The notes under the pieces: generated by a model | The model's input: only the letters and a program-made list of their open reading frames with translations | What the model was told of the DNA's origin: nothing | Databases searched by the model: none | Assembly: GCA_020633075.1 (NCBI GenBank) | Contig: JACKEI010000001.1 | Span: 992,001 to 1,056,000 of the forward strand | Length of the DNA stretch: 64,000 bases | Source: Sandaracinaceae bacterium | GTDB taxonomy: Bacteria; Myxococcota_A; Polyangia; Polyangiales; Houyiibacteriaceae | Direction of reading: 5' to 3' | Made by a program: the position numbers and the translations under genes | In this document: one piece after another, positions 25,202 to 33,843 of the stretch | Layout: each line of letters begins with the position of its first letter | Position numbering within the stretch: position 1 is the first letter of the stretch

Positions 25202-25777
25202 ATGGAGGAGCGCCCGGGCCGCTTCCTCGGCGTGGATCCGGGCGCGGTGCGCGTTGGCCTCGCCCTCTCGGACGACGACGCGCGGGTGGCGTTGCCCTTC
25301 GACACGGTCAAGCGCGAGAAGAACGACAAGGCCGCGGCGAGGCAAGTGCGCAGCGCGCTCGAAGCGGCGGAGGTGCCGTGCCCAGCGCTTGCCGGGGTGG
25401 TGGTTGGTCTGCCGCTTCGGCTGGACGGCAGCGAAGGCGAGGCTGCGCGACGGGTGCGACGCTTCGCGGAGGCGCTCGAGCTCACGCTGGGGGTGCCGCT
25501 CCACTTCGTGGACGAGCGGCTGTCCACGGTGGCGGTCGAGCGCACCCTGCGCACGCTGAACGTTCCCAGGGCGGAGCAGCGCCGCGTGGTAGACCAGGCG
25601 GCAGCGGCGCTGTTGCTGCAAGCCTTTCTCGACGCTAGAGGACAAGAGACGTGGCCGGAAGCGGACAGCGACGAAGCGGTGGCGGAGGGCCCAAGCCCCG
25701 GCGACGAACCAGCCCCGGCCGGCCCCCGAGGGCGGGAGCGGCGCGCCGGCGCACGGCCAAGACGAAAGCGACGCTGA
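25202..25777 (+). CDS. ruvX: Putative Holliday junction resolvase / pre-16S rRNA nuclease (YqgF family)
   Basis: 191 residues. The RNase H-like fold shows FLGVDPGAVRVGLALSD with its catalytic Asp, then VVVGLPLRLDGSEG, and FVDERLSTVAVE with a second acidic site. YqgF/RuvX trims the 5' end of 16S rRNA, and resolvase activity has been proposed. Family members are usually about 140-150 residues; here a 45-residue Pro/Arg-rich tail is added. That tail is exactly the part overlapping the mltG start by 127 bp, so it may exist because of the overlap. Confidence 0.9.
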   Translation: MEERPGRFLGVDPGAVRVGLALSDDDARVALPFDTVKREKNDKAAARQVRSALEAAEVPCPALAGVVVGLPLRLDGSEGEAARRVRRFAEALELTLGVPLHFVDERLSTVAVERTLRTLNVPRAEQRRVVDQAAAALLLQAFLDARGQETWPEADSDEAVAEGPSPGDEPAPAGPRGRERRAGARPRRKRR

Positions 25778-26859
25778 GTCCGCGTGCGCGTGCCCTCACG
25801 TGGGTCACGGCGTGCCTGCTCGCGCTGGCCGTGGCGGGCTTGGTCTACGTCCTGGTGGTCTATCCACGCGAGGCGGGGCCCGGCGAGGGGCGCACGGTGG
25901 AGCTCGCCATCGAGGCGGACATGAGCGCGCGCGAGCTCGCGGATGAGCTCGAAGCCGAAGGGGTGGTTCGGGATGCGTGGCTCTTTTCCTTGTACCTGCG
26001 GCTGCTGGGGGCCGACCGGGCGTTGCGCGTAGACCAACGCGTGACGCTGGCGGACGACCTGCCGCCCGCCGAGGTGGCACGACGTGTGGCCCGTGGGCTC
26101 GGGCCGCGCAGCATCAACGTCACGATCCCGGAGGGCTTCACGCGCTTCGACGTCGCCGACCGGCTCGAGCACTTCGGCCTCATGCAGGCGGACGTGTTCG
26201 TCGCGGCCACCGCAGACCCGGCCATCTTGCGGCAGCTCGAGATCCCCGGCGAGACGGCCGAGGGCTACCTCTTCCCAGACACGTACACCCTGCGCGACGA
26301 CCTCACGCCTACGGAGATGATGAGTCGCATGGTGCGCAGCTATCGCAGCCGCACGAGGCAGCTCGAGCGCCGCTACGCAGACCGGCTCGTGGAGCTGCAA
26401 GAGCAGCTGGGCTTCGGCATGCACCAGGTGCTCACCTTGGCGTCCGTGGTCGAGCGCGAGGCCGCCGTACCGGACGAGCGTCCCATCATTGCGGGGGTGT
26501 TCCTCAATCGGCTGCGCTCCGAGACCTTCCTCCCGCGTCAGCGGCTGCAGGCGGACCCGACCGTGAGCTACGGCTGTCGCGCCGAGCCCGCCCGCGCGCC
26601 GAGCTGCAGCGGGTATCGTGGGCGCATCACGCGCGCGATGCTCCAAGACCCCGCCAACCGCTACAACAGCTACCGCCACGCGGGCTTGCCACCCACGCCC
26701 ATCTGCAACCCGGGACTGGCCGCCATCGAGGCGGTGCTGGCGCCCGCGCAGCACAACTACCTCTACTTCGTCGCCCGCGGTGGGCGGCGGCACCACTTCA
26801 GCGCGACGCTCGAGCGTCACAACGAGGCCGTGGACGACTACCTGCGGAGCAACGAGTGA
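25651..26859 (+). CDS. mltG: Endolytic transglycosylase MltG
   Basis: 402 residues. A basic 48-residue cytoplasmic tail is followed by a single membrane helix (about 49-72, VTACLLALAVAGLVYVLVV), a LysM-like region (MSARELADELEAEGVV) and the YceG domain. The catalytic Glu lies in ASVVEREAA near residue 269, with GVFLNRL, LQADPTVSYG and the YNSYRHAGLPPTPICNPG signature all present. MltG cleaves nascent glycan strands in the periplasm and is thought to set their length. The GTG start at 25651 lies inside ruvX with AGAGGAC upstream. No ATG precedes the membrane helix, so the true start is uncertain. Confidence 0.93.
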   Translation: MAGSGQRRSGGGGPKPRRRTSPGRPPRAGAARRRTAKTKATLSPRARALTWVTACLLALAVAGLVYVLVVYPREAGPGEGRTVELAIEADMSARELADELEAEGVVRDAWLFSLYLRLLGADRALRVDQRVTLADDLPPAEVARRVARGLGPRSINVTIPEGFTRFDVADRLEHFGLMQADVFVAATADPAILRQLEIPGETAEGYLFPDTYTLRDDLTPTEMMSRMVRSYRSRTRQLERRYADRLVELQEQLGFGMHQVLTLASVVEREAAVPDERPIIAGVFLNRLRSETFLPRQRLQADPTVSYGCRAEPARAPSCSGYRGRITRAMLQDPANRYNSYRHAGLPPTPICNPGLAAIEAVLAPAQHNYLYFVARGGRRHHFSATLERHNEAVDDYLRSNE

Positions 26860-27881
26860 GCACACGCCGCGGGCGCGAGCAGCTCGGCCTCTTCGGTGGG
26901 GCAGGCGCTGCGGACCTCGAGGCGCTGCCCGCAGACCCGGAGCTCGTGGAGCTCGCGAGCGCGTTACCGAGCGGAGTGCGCTTCGGAACGTCCAGCTGGA
27001 CCTTTCCAGGCTGGCAGGGGCTGGTGTATCGGCGGCGCTATCCCAGCCAAGCGGCCTTCATGCGGGAGTCGCTCGCCGAGTACGCGCGGCACCCGCTGCT
27101 GCGCACGGTGGGCATCGACCGCAGCTTCTACGGGCCCATTCCGGCGGCCGAACTCGCGGTCTACGCGAGCATGCTGCCCCCCGGCTTTCGGGCCTGCATG
27201 AAGGTCTGGGAGCGCATCACCACGCGGGTCTTCCCGCAGCATCCGCGCTACGGAGCGGCGGCTGGCACGGCCAACCCGGACTTCCTGTCCCCCGAGCTCT
27301 TTCGTGAGCACGTGGCCGACCCGGTCGCCGCTGCGTTCATGGACTTCATCGGGCCGCTGATCCTCGAGATCCCGCCCAGCCGCGCGCCCGTGGACGCGGT
27401 CGCGTGGGAGACGGCCCTCGTGCGCTTCCTCGAGGCCGCTCCGGCCGAGCTGCAGTACGCGGTGGAGGTGCGCGACCCTGCGCTGCTCACGCCGGGCTAC
27501 TTCCCCATCTTGCGTGAGCACGGCGCCACGCACGTGTTCAACTTCTGGTCGCGCATGCCCGACATTGGCCAGCAGCTAGCGTTGCCCCACTCCATGCCCG
27601 GCCCCTTCGTGGTGGCGCGCCTCATGCTGCCACCGGGCGTGACCTACGAGGACGCGCGGCAGCGTTTTGCACCCTTCGACAAGGTCGTCGCGCCCCAGCC
27701 AGCCATGCGTGCCGACGTGATCGACCTGATCGAGCGTGCCGTGGAGCGCGGCTTCGAGGTGTACGTGGTGGTGAACAACAAGGCGGAGGGCAGCAGCCCG
27801 CTCACGGTGCGGGCGCTGGCCGAGCTCCTGCGGAGCGCGCGGGAGACCCCTCCGGGTTGCGGACGGGGTCCGGCGCACTAA
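26856..27881 (+). CDS. DUF72 (YecE-like) family protein
   Basis: 341 residues from GTG 26856, which overlaps the mltG stop (GTGA). The frame stays open far upstream, but that part is a shadow of mltG. The TIM-barrel-like family is recognised by VRFGTSSWTFPGWQGLVY, FYGPIPAAELAVYASMLPPGFRACMKV, LEIPPSRAP, YAVEVRDPALL and the ending VYVVVNNKAEGSSPLTV. The function of DUF72 proteins is not established. Here it lies in the aarF-ruvX-mltG-cysC run. DUF72 proteins often start near residue 40 of this one; the extra N-terminus contains GREQLGLFG, which is also common in family members. Confidence 0.92.
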   Translation: MSTRRGREQLGLFGGAGAADLEALPADPELVELASALPSGVRFGTSSWTFPGWQGLVYRRRYPSQAAFMRESLAEYARHPLLRTVGIDRSFYGPIPAAELAVYASMLPPGFRACMKVWERITTRVFPQHPRYGAAAGTANPDFLSPELFREHVADPVAAAFMDFIGPLILEIPPSRAPVDAVAWETALVRFLEAAPAELQYAVEVRDPALLTPGYFPILREHGATHVFNFWSRMPDIGQQLALPHSMPGPFVVARLMLPPGVTYEDARQRFAPFDKVVAPQPAMRADVIDLIERAVERGFEVYVVVNNKAEGSSPLTVRALAELLRSARETPPGCGRGPAH

Positions 27882-27890
27882 GTTCGCGCC

Positions 27891-28505
27891 ATGTCGGAAC
27901 CCAAGGCCAAGAACCTCACCTTTCACATCGGCGAGCTGAGCCGCGCGGACCGCGCAGCGGCGCACGGCCACAAGGGGGTGACCCTCTGGCTCACGGGGCT
28001 GAGCGGGTCGGGCAAGAGCACGCTCTCGCACCGTGTGGAGCGTCTGCTCACGGAGCGAGGGGTCTTCGCCTACGTGCTGGACGGTGACAACGTGCGCCAC
28101 GGGCTCAACCGGGACCTGGGCTTCTCCGCAGCGGACCGCACGGAGAACATTCGGCGGGTAGGGCAGGTGGCCAAGCTCTTCACCGACGCGGGGGCCGTGG
28201 TGCTGACCGCGTTCATCTCGCCGTACCGCGAGGACCGCGCGAGCGTTCGCGCCGCGATGGAGCCTGGGGACTTCGTGGAGGTGCACGTCGCGGCCGGGCT
28301 GGACGTGTGTGAGACGCGCGACCCGAAGGGCCTGTACAAGAAGGCGCGCGCCGGTGAGATCCCGGACTTCACGGGCATCAGCGCTCCGTACGAGGAACCC
28401 GAGGCACCGGAGCTGCGGGTCGACACGGGTGGGCAAGACGTGGAGCAGAGCGCAGAGGACGTCATCGCGTACCTCCTGGCGCACGGCTACCTGACAGGCG
28501 CCTGA
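27891..28505 (+). CDS. cysC: Adenylyl-sulfate kinase
   Basis: 204 residues. Phosphorylates adenosine 5'-phosphosulfate to PAPS with ATP. Walker A is GLSGSGKST (residues 36-44). [18 protein letters not shown] binds [12 protein letters not shown] near residue 110 carries the conserved Ser, and [18 protein letters not shown] is the lid region. It is a free-standing CysC without fused sulfurylase, and no cysD/cysN is in the window. PAPS could feed assimilation or sulfotransferases; the sulfatase-like gene at 44138 is too distant to link. It is the last gene of the plus-strand run. Confidence 0.96.
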   Translation: MSEPKAKNLTFHIGELSRADRAAAHGHKGVTLWLTGLSGSGKSTLSHRVERLLTERGVFAYVLDGDNVRHGLNRDLGFSAADRTENIRRVGQVAKLFTDAGAVVLTAFISPYREDRASVRAAMEPGDFVEVHVAAGLDVCETRDPKGLYKKARAGEIPDFTGISAPYEEPEAPELRVDTGGQDVEQSAEDVIAYLLAHGYLTGA

Positions 28506-28512
28506 GAGAGCG

Positions 28513-28549
28513 GCGGGTCAGTCCCAGGCCGCGGGTCAGTCCCAGGCCG
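28513..28549. repeat. Short tandem repeat between convergent cysC and GTPase genes
   Basis: An 18-bp unit (GCGGGTCAGTCCCAGGCC) occurs twice in a row, and a third partial unit overlaps the stop region of the minus-strand GTPase gene. Each unit contains the GTCAGTC stretch that includes the GTPase stop codon on the minus strand. Likely slippage; no other role is apparent. Confidence 0.7.
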
Positions 28550-28553
28550 CGCG

Positions 28554-30002
28554 TCAGTCCTCGCCGGCGCTCGCGTCCAGCAGCGCGCGCACGATCTGGT
28601 GGATCTCCCAGCGCAGCTCGGGGGGGACGTGCCGGTGCTTCTTGCGCACCTGCTTGAAGAGGTCCACCAGGCGCTTGCGTGTCCCGCTGTCCAGCCCCGA
28701 GAGCGCGGCGCCGGGCTCCGTGGGGGCAGCCGGGAGCTCCGGCACGGCGTGGGCCCACGCGCGGATGCGCTCGAAGTGCAGGATGGCGCGCGCCAGCAGC
28801 ACGAAGGGGAAGTTGATGGAGGGGTGCGGACCCACGCGCACGCGCTGCCCCCCGCGCGACGCGTTCATGAGAGAGCCGAGCTGGTCCTTGAGGGCGCTGG
28901 CGCTCGCGAAGCGCCGGTTGATCTCGTACACGCCCAGGCCGAGCCCGCCGAGCCCGCCCAGCACCGCGCCGGTCATGAAGGATGCGCCGCCCACCGCCGC
29001 GTCGATGGCGCCTCCGGCAGCAGCGCCGCTGATCGCGCTGAGCGCCACCAGCGTGCTCGGCGAGAGGCCCATCACGTTCCAGGTCTCCTCCGCGAAGAGG
29101 TCCGCGCCCGCCTCCAGCTCGGCGGCGGTCTCGGGGGTCCAGCCCTCCAGGCGGTGCAGGAAGACCTTCGCCATGTCGCGATGCGCCTCGACCTCCAGCG
29201 CGCGCAGCCGGTTGTGGAAGTCGGCCTCTAGACGCCCCCGCTCGAGCTCCAGGGACTGCCCCTCCGGCAGCACCAGCGTCAGGTGAAAGCTCAGCGCGTT
29301 GACCAACAGGTCCGCCGCGATGCCCGCCACCTCGTAGCGCCGCCGGCTGCGCTCCAGCGCCAGCCCGGCGAGCGCGGCGTCGATCTGCGCGCTCTCCTTG
29401 GGCGTCAGCAGCCGGAACGCTTCCAACAGCGCGCGGCGGTCCCGGTAGGTGACGCCGTGGGCGTCGAACAGGCGCACCAGCTTGAAGAACTGGTCCAGGG
29501 CGCGCTGCCACTCGTCCAGGTAGCGCCCGCTGCTGCTGCGGTTGATGAGCGCCATGGTGGGGCGGCCCGTGTAGCGGAGGATCTCCATCTCCGCCTCGTA
29601 GTTGGGGCGGTAGGGCTCGTCCCCGTTGACCACGTACAGGATGCACGCGCCGTCCAGGATGGGCTGAAGCAGCCGGCACTCCTCCACGAACTCGTCGGTT
29701 CCGCGGAACGTGGCGACGAACTCGCGCACCAGCTCCGGGCGCTGCGCGGCGCTCTGCTCGCGGGACTTCATCCAGTGCAGGGCGCGCGGGGCGTCCTCGA
29801 AGCCCGGCGTGTCGATGACCGTGAACAGGGTGCGCCCGTCTACCGCGACGTCGTAGCGAACGCACTCGGTGGTGGTCCCGGGCCGCGGCGAGATCTTGAC
29901 GCGGTCGTTCTCGATCAAGCTGGCGATGACGCTCGACTTGCCCTTGTTCACTCGCCCCACGACGGCGAAGGTCGGGACGCTCTCGGTCTTGCCTTCCGTC
30001 AT
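28554..30002 (-). CDS. Era-like GTPase with DUF3482-type C-terminus
   Basis: 482 residues from ATG 30002, which overlaps the DUF2868 gene stop (ATGA). G1 is GRVNKGKS at 16-23, a Thr-containing PGTTTE stretch fits G2, and DTPGFED is G3. The expected NKxD G4 motif is not visible; LINRSSS stands in its place. The C-terminal half has a helical region and a glycine-rich hydrophobic segment (ISGAAAGGAIDAAVGGASFMTGAVLGGLGGLGLGVYE, quoted in part as 344-379 approximately) that could insert into membranes. The pairing with a DUF2868 membrane protein is a recurrent one in Proteobacteria; its biological role is unknown. Confidence 0.85.
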   Translation of the reverse strand: MTEGKTESVPTFAVVGRVNKGKSSVIASLIENDRVKISPRPGTTTECVRYDVAVDGRTLFTVIDTPGFEDAPRALHWMKSREQSAAQRPELVREFVATFRGTDEFVEECRLLQPILDGACILYVVNGDEPYRPNYEAEMEILRYTGRPTMALINRSSSGRYLDEWQRALDQFFKLVRLFDAHGVTYRDRRALLEAFRLLTPKESAQIDAALAGLALERSRRRYEVAGIAADLLVNALSFHLTLVLPEGQSLELERGRLEADFHNRLRALEVEAHRDMAKVFLHRLEGWTPETAAELEAGADLFAEETWNVMGLSPSTLVALSAISGAAAGGAIDAAVGGASFMTGAVLGGLGGLGLGVYEINRRFASASALKDQLGSLMNASRGGQRVRVGPHPSINFPFVLLARAILHFERIRAWAHAVPELPAAPTEPGAALSGLDSGTRKRLVDLFKQVRKKHRHVPPELRWEIHQIVRALLDASAGED

Positions 30003-31537
30003 GCGCTCTCGGAGGTGACGGTCGTGTCGGGGTCGAGGGCCAGGTACGGATCGCCGAGCTCCGCCAGGTACCCGGCCCACAGGGCGCGGTCGCTCGCGTC
30101 ACCGCCCGTCGTGAGCAGCACGTTGATGTGCCGACGGGCGCCCGCCGCCTGGCGGAGCGCTGCCACGAAGCGCTTGAAGGCCCGGTCGGGTGAGGCCCAC
30201 GGCTCGGCGACGATGAACACGGGGGTGCCGTCCTCGGTGAGATCGCGCGCGCGCACCAACAACGCCTCGTCGTCTGCGTAGTCGTAGCCACCTGCGCTGG
30301 CGAGCGGGCCTTCGCGCGTGGTGCGGAAGGTCTCCCGGAGCAGGGAGTCCAGGTCCCCGACGCGAAAGCGAGCGTCGCGCCAGCGCACACACAGCGCCGG
30401 CGCGGCGTCCACCACGTGGCTCGGCGCGGGCACGGGCTGTGCGCCTTCGCCGAGGGGCCGCAGGTCGGCGGCGTCCGAGGGGCGGGAGCGCTGCACCACC
30501 GGCCCGCGCAAGCGCCGCTCAAGGCGGTCGATCTCGGGTGTGTCCAGAGACACCGCGGAAAGCGCGCGGCGCACTCCGACGTGGCTGCCCACCAGCAGCA
30601 GCAGCCGCGGGAGCAGCGCGTAGACCGTCACGCTCATGGCCAGAAAGGGCCACCAGCGGCCCGCTCCCGTGCCACCCCGGGTACCCAGCGCTGCGTCGGC
30701 GAAGGCCGCGTCCAGCCGGGAGTACTGCGTGGCTTGGAGCAGCGCTTCGTCAGGGCAGGCCGCGGGCCACGCCCAGGCCCAGGGCGCCGCGGCGCGCGCG
30801 AGCACGTCGGCCAGGCCTTCGGGTGTCCAGTTGAGCGTGGTGGCCCAGGAGAACGCCAGATCCGAAACCGACACGGTGAACAGCAGGTTGGCCAGGGCTC
30901 CGACGTTGAAGCTGACCGCGGCCACCTGCAGCGTGCGCAGCACCAGAAAGCGCTCCACGCCACCGTACAAGCCCTGGCGGGACCGTGCGTAGCCAAGCGC
31001 ACGGCGCAGCGCGGCGGCGCGCTCGGGGCTCCGCTGAGAGAAGGCGCGCGCCAGGAGACCGCCCAGGTTGCGCACGCCGGCCCGCACCAAGTCCAGCAGG
31101 GGGATGCCCTCGTACGCGTTCGGCGAGACGCGCAGCACCAGCAGCGAGACCAGCGTGCCCGCCACCAGCGCCACCTGCGATCCCACCAGCACCACGAGCA
31201 CGGTGAGCACGTTGACGGGGTGCTCGCCGGTGTAGCGAAAGAGGCCGGTCCCCACGCCCCAACCCGCGGCGCACATGCCCACAGAGAGCAGCGCGGTGGC
31301 CACCGACAGGCCTCGCTCCCAGGTCGCCCCTAGCTCGCCATATTGCCGCCGCTCCCGCGTGACGCGCAGCCACACGCGCAGCAGGTCGCGTCGCGCGGCT
31401 GGAAGGGCCTCGCGCCGCACTCGCGCCGCGTCCGCCTCCAGCAGCTCGCGCTCGGCCTCTGCGTCCTGCCGGAGAGCCACCTCCAGGTCGACCAGCTCTC
31501 CGAAGCGAAGCGCGGGCGAGTCCGCCTCAGTCGTCAT
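29999..31537 (-). CDS. DUF2868 integral membrane protein
   Basis: 512 residues from ATG 31537. A charged helical N-terminus (about 1-70) with LRVWLRVTRERRQ is followed by membrane helices near 80-105, 115-140, 230-255 and 315-335. A C-terminal soluble part contains FIVAEPWASPDRAF and INVLLTTGGDASDRALWAGYLAEL. This matches the DUF2868 family, found next to DUF3482 GTPases. The start overlaps the end of the upstream 162-residue gene by 11 bp and the stop overlaps the GTPase start by 4 bp, so all three should be made together. A membrane-anchored partner for the GTPase is a reasonable inference. Confidence 0.85.
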   Translation of the reverse strand: MTTEADSPALRFGELVDLEVALRQDAEAERELLEADAARVRREALPAARRDLLRVWLRVTRERRQYGELGATWERGLSVATALLSVGMCAAGWGVGTGLFRYTGEHPVNVLTVLVVLVGSQVALVAGTLVSLLVLRVSPNAYEGIPLLDLVRAGVRNLGGLLARAFSQRSPERAAALRRALGYARSRQGLYGGVERFLVLRTLQVAAVSFNVGALANLLFTVSVSDLAFSWATTLNWTPEGLADVLARAAAPWAWAWPAACPDEALLQATQYSRLDAAFADAALGTRGGTGAGRWWPFLAMSVTVYALLPRLLLLVGSHVGVRRALSAVSLDTPEIDRLERRLRGPVVQRSRPSDAADLRPLGEGAQPVPAPSHVVDAAPALCVRWRDARFRVGDLDSLLRETFRTTREGPLASAGGYDYADDEALLVRARDLTEDGTPVFIVAEPWASPDRAFKRFVAALRQAAGARRHINVLLTTGGDASDRALWAGYLAELGDPYLALDPDTTVTSESA

Positions 31538-32015
31538 CCCTCTTCGGCCCGTCGTCGCCGTCTTCCGTGGCGTCTTGTTCGGGGCCCGTTGCGTGCCGCA
31601 CCGCGGAGACCGCACCACGCGCGCCCTTGACGGCTCCCTCGACGGCCTCGGCCATGACGTCCGTCAGCTTGTGCAGCTCGCTGCCCACGCTGCGCGCGAG
31701 GGGCTCGGCGCTGTCGCCGATCTGCTTCACCATGCGCCCGGCTTCTTCTGCGACGCCTGCGACGGCTGGCTTGGCGTTGGCCTTGGCCTGCTTGTACACC
31801 CGGTCTGCCTCGTCCAGCACGTCCTTGATGGCCGGCTGCACGTTGCCAAACAGCGCACCCGCCGCGTTCTTGAGGCTGGACACGGCGTTACGGAGCTCGC
31901 GCGCCGCGTCGGGGCGTTCGCTGGGAGACGGCTTCGGGGCCGCCTCGCTGTCGGGGGCCGGACGCTCCGCTTCATCGTCTGCGGGGCGGTCCCCGTCGTG
32001 CTCCGCGTGGCTCAT
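31527..32015 (-). CDS. Acidic, helical low-complexity protein
   Basis: 162 residues, with charged disordered ends (DGDRPADDEAERPAPDSEA at the start, EDGDDGPKRDDD at the end). The middle is about 100 residues of amphipathic helices with the NAVSSLKNAAGALFGN and KQAKANAKPAVAGVAEEAG pattern seen in LEA/apolipoprotein-like proteins. No signal peptide or membrane segment. No specific family is recognised. It overlaps both neighbours (ATGA with the FAH gene, 11 bp with the DUF2868 gene), which argues that it is translated. It could bind membranes or the GTPase pair. Confidence 0.7.
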   Translation of the reverse strand: MSHAEHDGDRPADDEAERPAPDSEAAPKPSPSERPDAARELRNAVSSLKNAAGALFGNVQPAIKDVLDEADRVYKQAKANAKPAVAGVAEEAGRMVKQIGDSAEPLARSVGSELHKLTDVMAEAVEGAVKGARGAVSAVRHATGPEQDATEDGDDGPKRDDD

Positions 32016-32815
32016 GGACGAAGCTTATCAGAGCTGCGGGTCCGCGTCGTCACTGGGTTCTCGAGGGTGCCGAGGCCGGAGAGGGCCACCCGCACCACAT
32101 CGCCGGCGTTGAGGGGACCCACGCCGCTGGGTGTGCCAGTCAGCACCAGGTCGCCCGGCTCGAGCGTCATGACCGCCGAGATGTACGCAAGCAGGTGGGG
32201 CAGCGGGAAGACCATGTCGCTGGTGTGGCCGTCCTGGCGCAGCGCGTCGTTCACGCGCACTTCGATGCGCACGTCCGCCGGGTCCAGATCCGTCTCGATG
32301 AACGGCCCTACCGGGCAGAAGCTGTCGAAGCTCTTGGCCCGCGTGAACTGCACGTCCCGCCACTGCAGGTCCCGGGCCGTGACGTCGTTGGCGGCGACGT
32401 AGCCGAGCACGTGCGCGAGCGTGTCGGCCGCGGCCACGTCGCTCATGCGCCGACCGATCACGACGCCCAGCTCTCCCTCGTGGTCGACCCGCTCGCTCTC
32501 GGGGGGACGCCGAATCGCTTCATACGGCCCGATCACGGCAGACGGAGCCTTCAGGAACAGCAAGGGCTCGTCGGGGACCGGCTTGCCCAGCTCCGCCGCG
32601 TGCTTGCGGTAGTTCTGCCCCACGCAGACGATCTTGCCGGGCCGCAGTGGTGCGCGCAGGGCCTCCCGCGGGACACGCACGGAGGAGCCTCGGGGGGTCC
32701 CGCCAAGCTCGAGCGGGCGGTCCAACCACGTCACCTCGAGCGCACCTTCTTCCGTCCATTCTTCGAGCCGCGCCTCGCGCAGCTGACCGTCCCATTCCAC
32801 TCTCACGTAGCGCAT
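32012..32815 (-). CDS. Fumarylacetoacetate hydrolase (FAH) family protein
   Basis: 267 residues. The FAH C-terminal domain shows KIVCVGQNYRKHAAELG, PLLFLKAPSAVIGP, the metal-binding DHEGELGVVIGR, GYVAANDVTARDLQ, FTRAKSFDSFCPVGPFI and LVLTGTPSGVGPL. Members are metal-dependent hydrolases, decarboxylases or isomerases of 2-oxo acids in aromatic catabolism; the substrate cannot be assigned here, and no catabolic cluster surrounds it. It is the first gene of the four-gene run ending in the GTPase. Confidence 0.92.
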   Translation of the reverse strand: MRYVRVEWDGQLREARLEEWTEEGALEVTWLDRPLELGGTPRGSSVRVPREALRAPLRPGKIVCVGQNYRKHAAELGKPVPDEPLLFLKAPSAVIGPYEAIRRPPESERVDHEGELGVVIGRRMSDVAAADTLAHVLGYVAANDVTARDLQWRDVQFTRAKSFDSFCPVGPFIETDLDPADVRIEVRVNDALRQDGHTSDMVFPLPHLLAYISAVMTLEPGDLVLTGTPSGVGPLNAGDVVRVALSGLGTLENPVTTRTRSSDKLRP

Positions 32816-32869
32816 GACCGCAGCCTAGCACCGCGCGCGCGCGACCTCCGTACGTGTGTGCACCAACGC

Positions 32870-32897
32870 AAAACGGGGCGGCCCTGGAGCCACCCCG
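32870..32897 (-). terminator. Rho-independent terminator of the outer-membrane barrel genes
   Basis: Bases 32874-32882 pair with 32889-32897 (9-bp stem, one mismatch, 6-nt loop). On the minus strand the stem is followed by TTTT (32873-32870). It lies 26 bp beyond the stop at 32923. Confidence 0.75.
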
Positions 32898-32922
32898 CTG
32901 CGTGTGCGCGACTTCGCGCCGG

Positions 32923-33843
32923 TCAGTCCGTGATCTCGGCGGCCGTCGGCAGGTAGATGATCAGGCCGAGCGACACCATGTGGTTGAAGTGCCGGATCCG
33001 GTCGCGGTAGTTGATGGCGCCATCTGGGAAGAGACCGTCGGGACCGCGCTCGTCGGTGCCGGAGGTGTTCCAGGCGAAGGGCATGCCGCGCCACTCCACC
33101 GCCAGGCCGAGGAAGTCGTTGAAGTACATCGACAGGCCTGCGCCGAAGGTGGGCGCCACCGTCGAGCGGTTCAGGCGATTGCGCTGGCTGTCACGAAGGC
33201 AATCGTCGCGCATGTCGACGGGAGCGCCGTTGCCGCAGACCCGGTCCGAGATGGTCGCGCTGTCGTTGCGCCGGATGTTGGCGCGCTCTTCGATGCCGAC
33301 GATGGCGGCGCCAGCGAAGACGTAGAAGTCCGTGTCCACGAACAGCTTCTGGAAGAAGCTGAGCTTGCCGCGCAGCGGGATGAAGGTGAGCTGGAGCGAG
33401 GTGACCCAGTTGATGTTGCCGATCTGGCTCCCGAAGGCCTGACGGGACGGGAGGCTGAGGCGGTTGCGGTCCGTGGTGACGCCGCGGCTGCTGACCTGGT
33501 CCGTGAGGCTCGTGTCGACCTGGGCGACGCTGTACGCCCCCCAGACACCGATCGACAGCCAGTCCGTGAGGCCGTAGCTGGCCTCGAGGCCGACGCTGAG
33601 CGCGCGCGTGAACTCGTTCTGCAGCGTCATGCCGAAGGTGGGCATGAGGCGCAGGCGGCCCTGGCGGTAGAGTCGCATGTGGCGGACGGCGGGCTGACCC
33701 GCGAGCGGTCCTTCGACCTGGACGTCCTGCGCCCTTGCGGAGCTGGCGGGTGCGGCCAAGGTCGTCAGGAGTGCGATCGCGATCACGAGCGCCGCACCGG
33801 GTCGAGCCATGGAGGCCCGCGAGAGGGTGGTGTTCGTCATCAT
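32923..33843 (-). CDS. Outer-membrane beta-barrel protein (second of an adjacent pair)
   Basis: 306 residues. A signal peptide (about 1-38, ALVIAIALLTTLAAPASSARAQ) precedes alternating strands, for example RLMPTFGMTLQNEFTRAL, VGLEASYGLTDWLSIGVWGAY, FGAGLSMYFNDFLGLAVEWRG and MVSLGLIIYLP at the C-terminus. This fits the outer-membrane beta-barrel domain family common in Myxococcota. The ATG at 33843 shares a base with the stop of the upstream barrel gene. A longer open frame to 34263 is only an overlap with that gene. Cargo or ligand is unknown. Confidence 0.85.
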   Translation of the reverse strand: MMTNTTLSRASMARPGAALVIAIALLTTLAAPASSARAQDVQVEGPLAGQPAVRHMRLYRQGRLRLMPTFGMTLQNEFTRALSVGLEASYGLTDWLSIGVWGAYSVAQVDTSLTDQVSSRGVTTDRNRLSLPSRQAFGSQIGNINWVTSLQLTFIPLRGKLSFFQKLFVDTDFYVFAGAAIVGIEERANIRRNDSATISDRVCGNGAPVDMRDDCLRDSQRNRLNRSTVAPTFGAGLSMYFNDFLGLAVEWRGMPFAWNTSGTDERGPDGLFPDGAINYRDRIRHFNHMVSLGLIIYLPTAAEITD

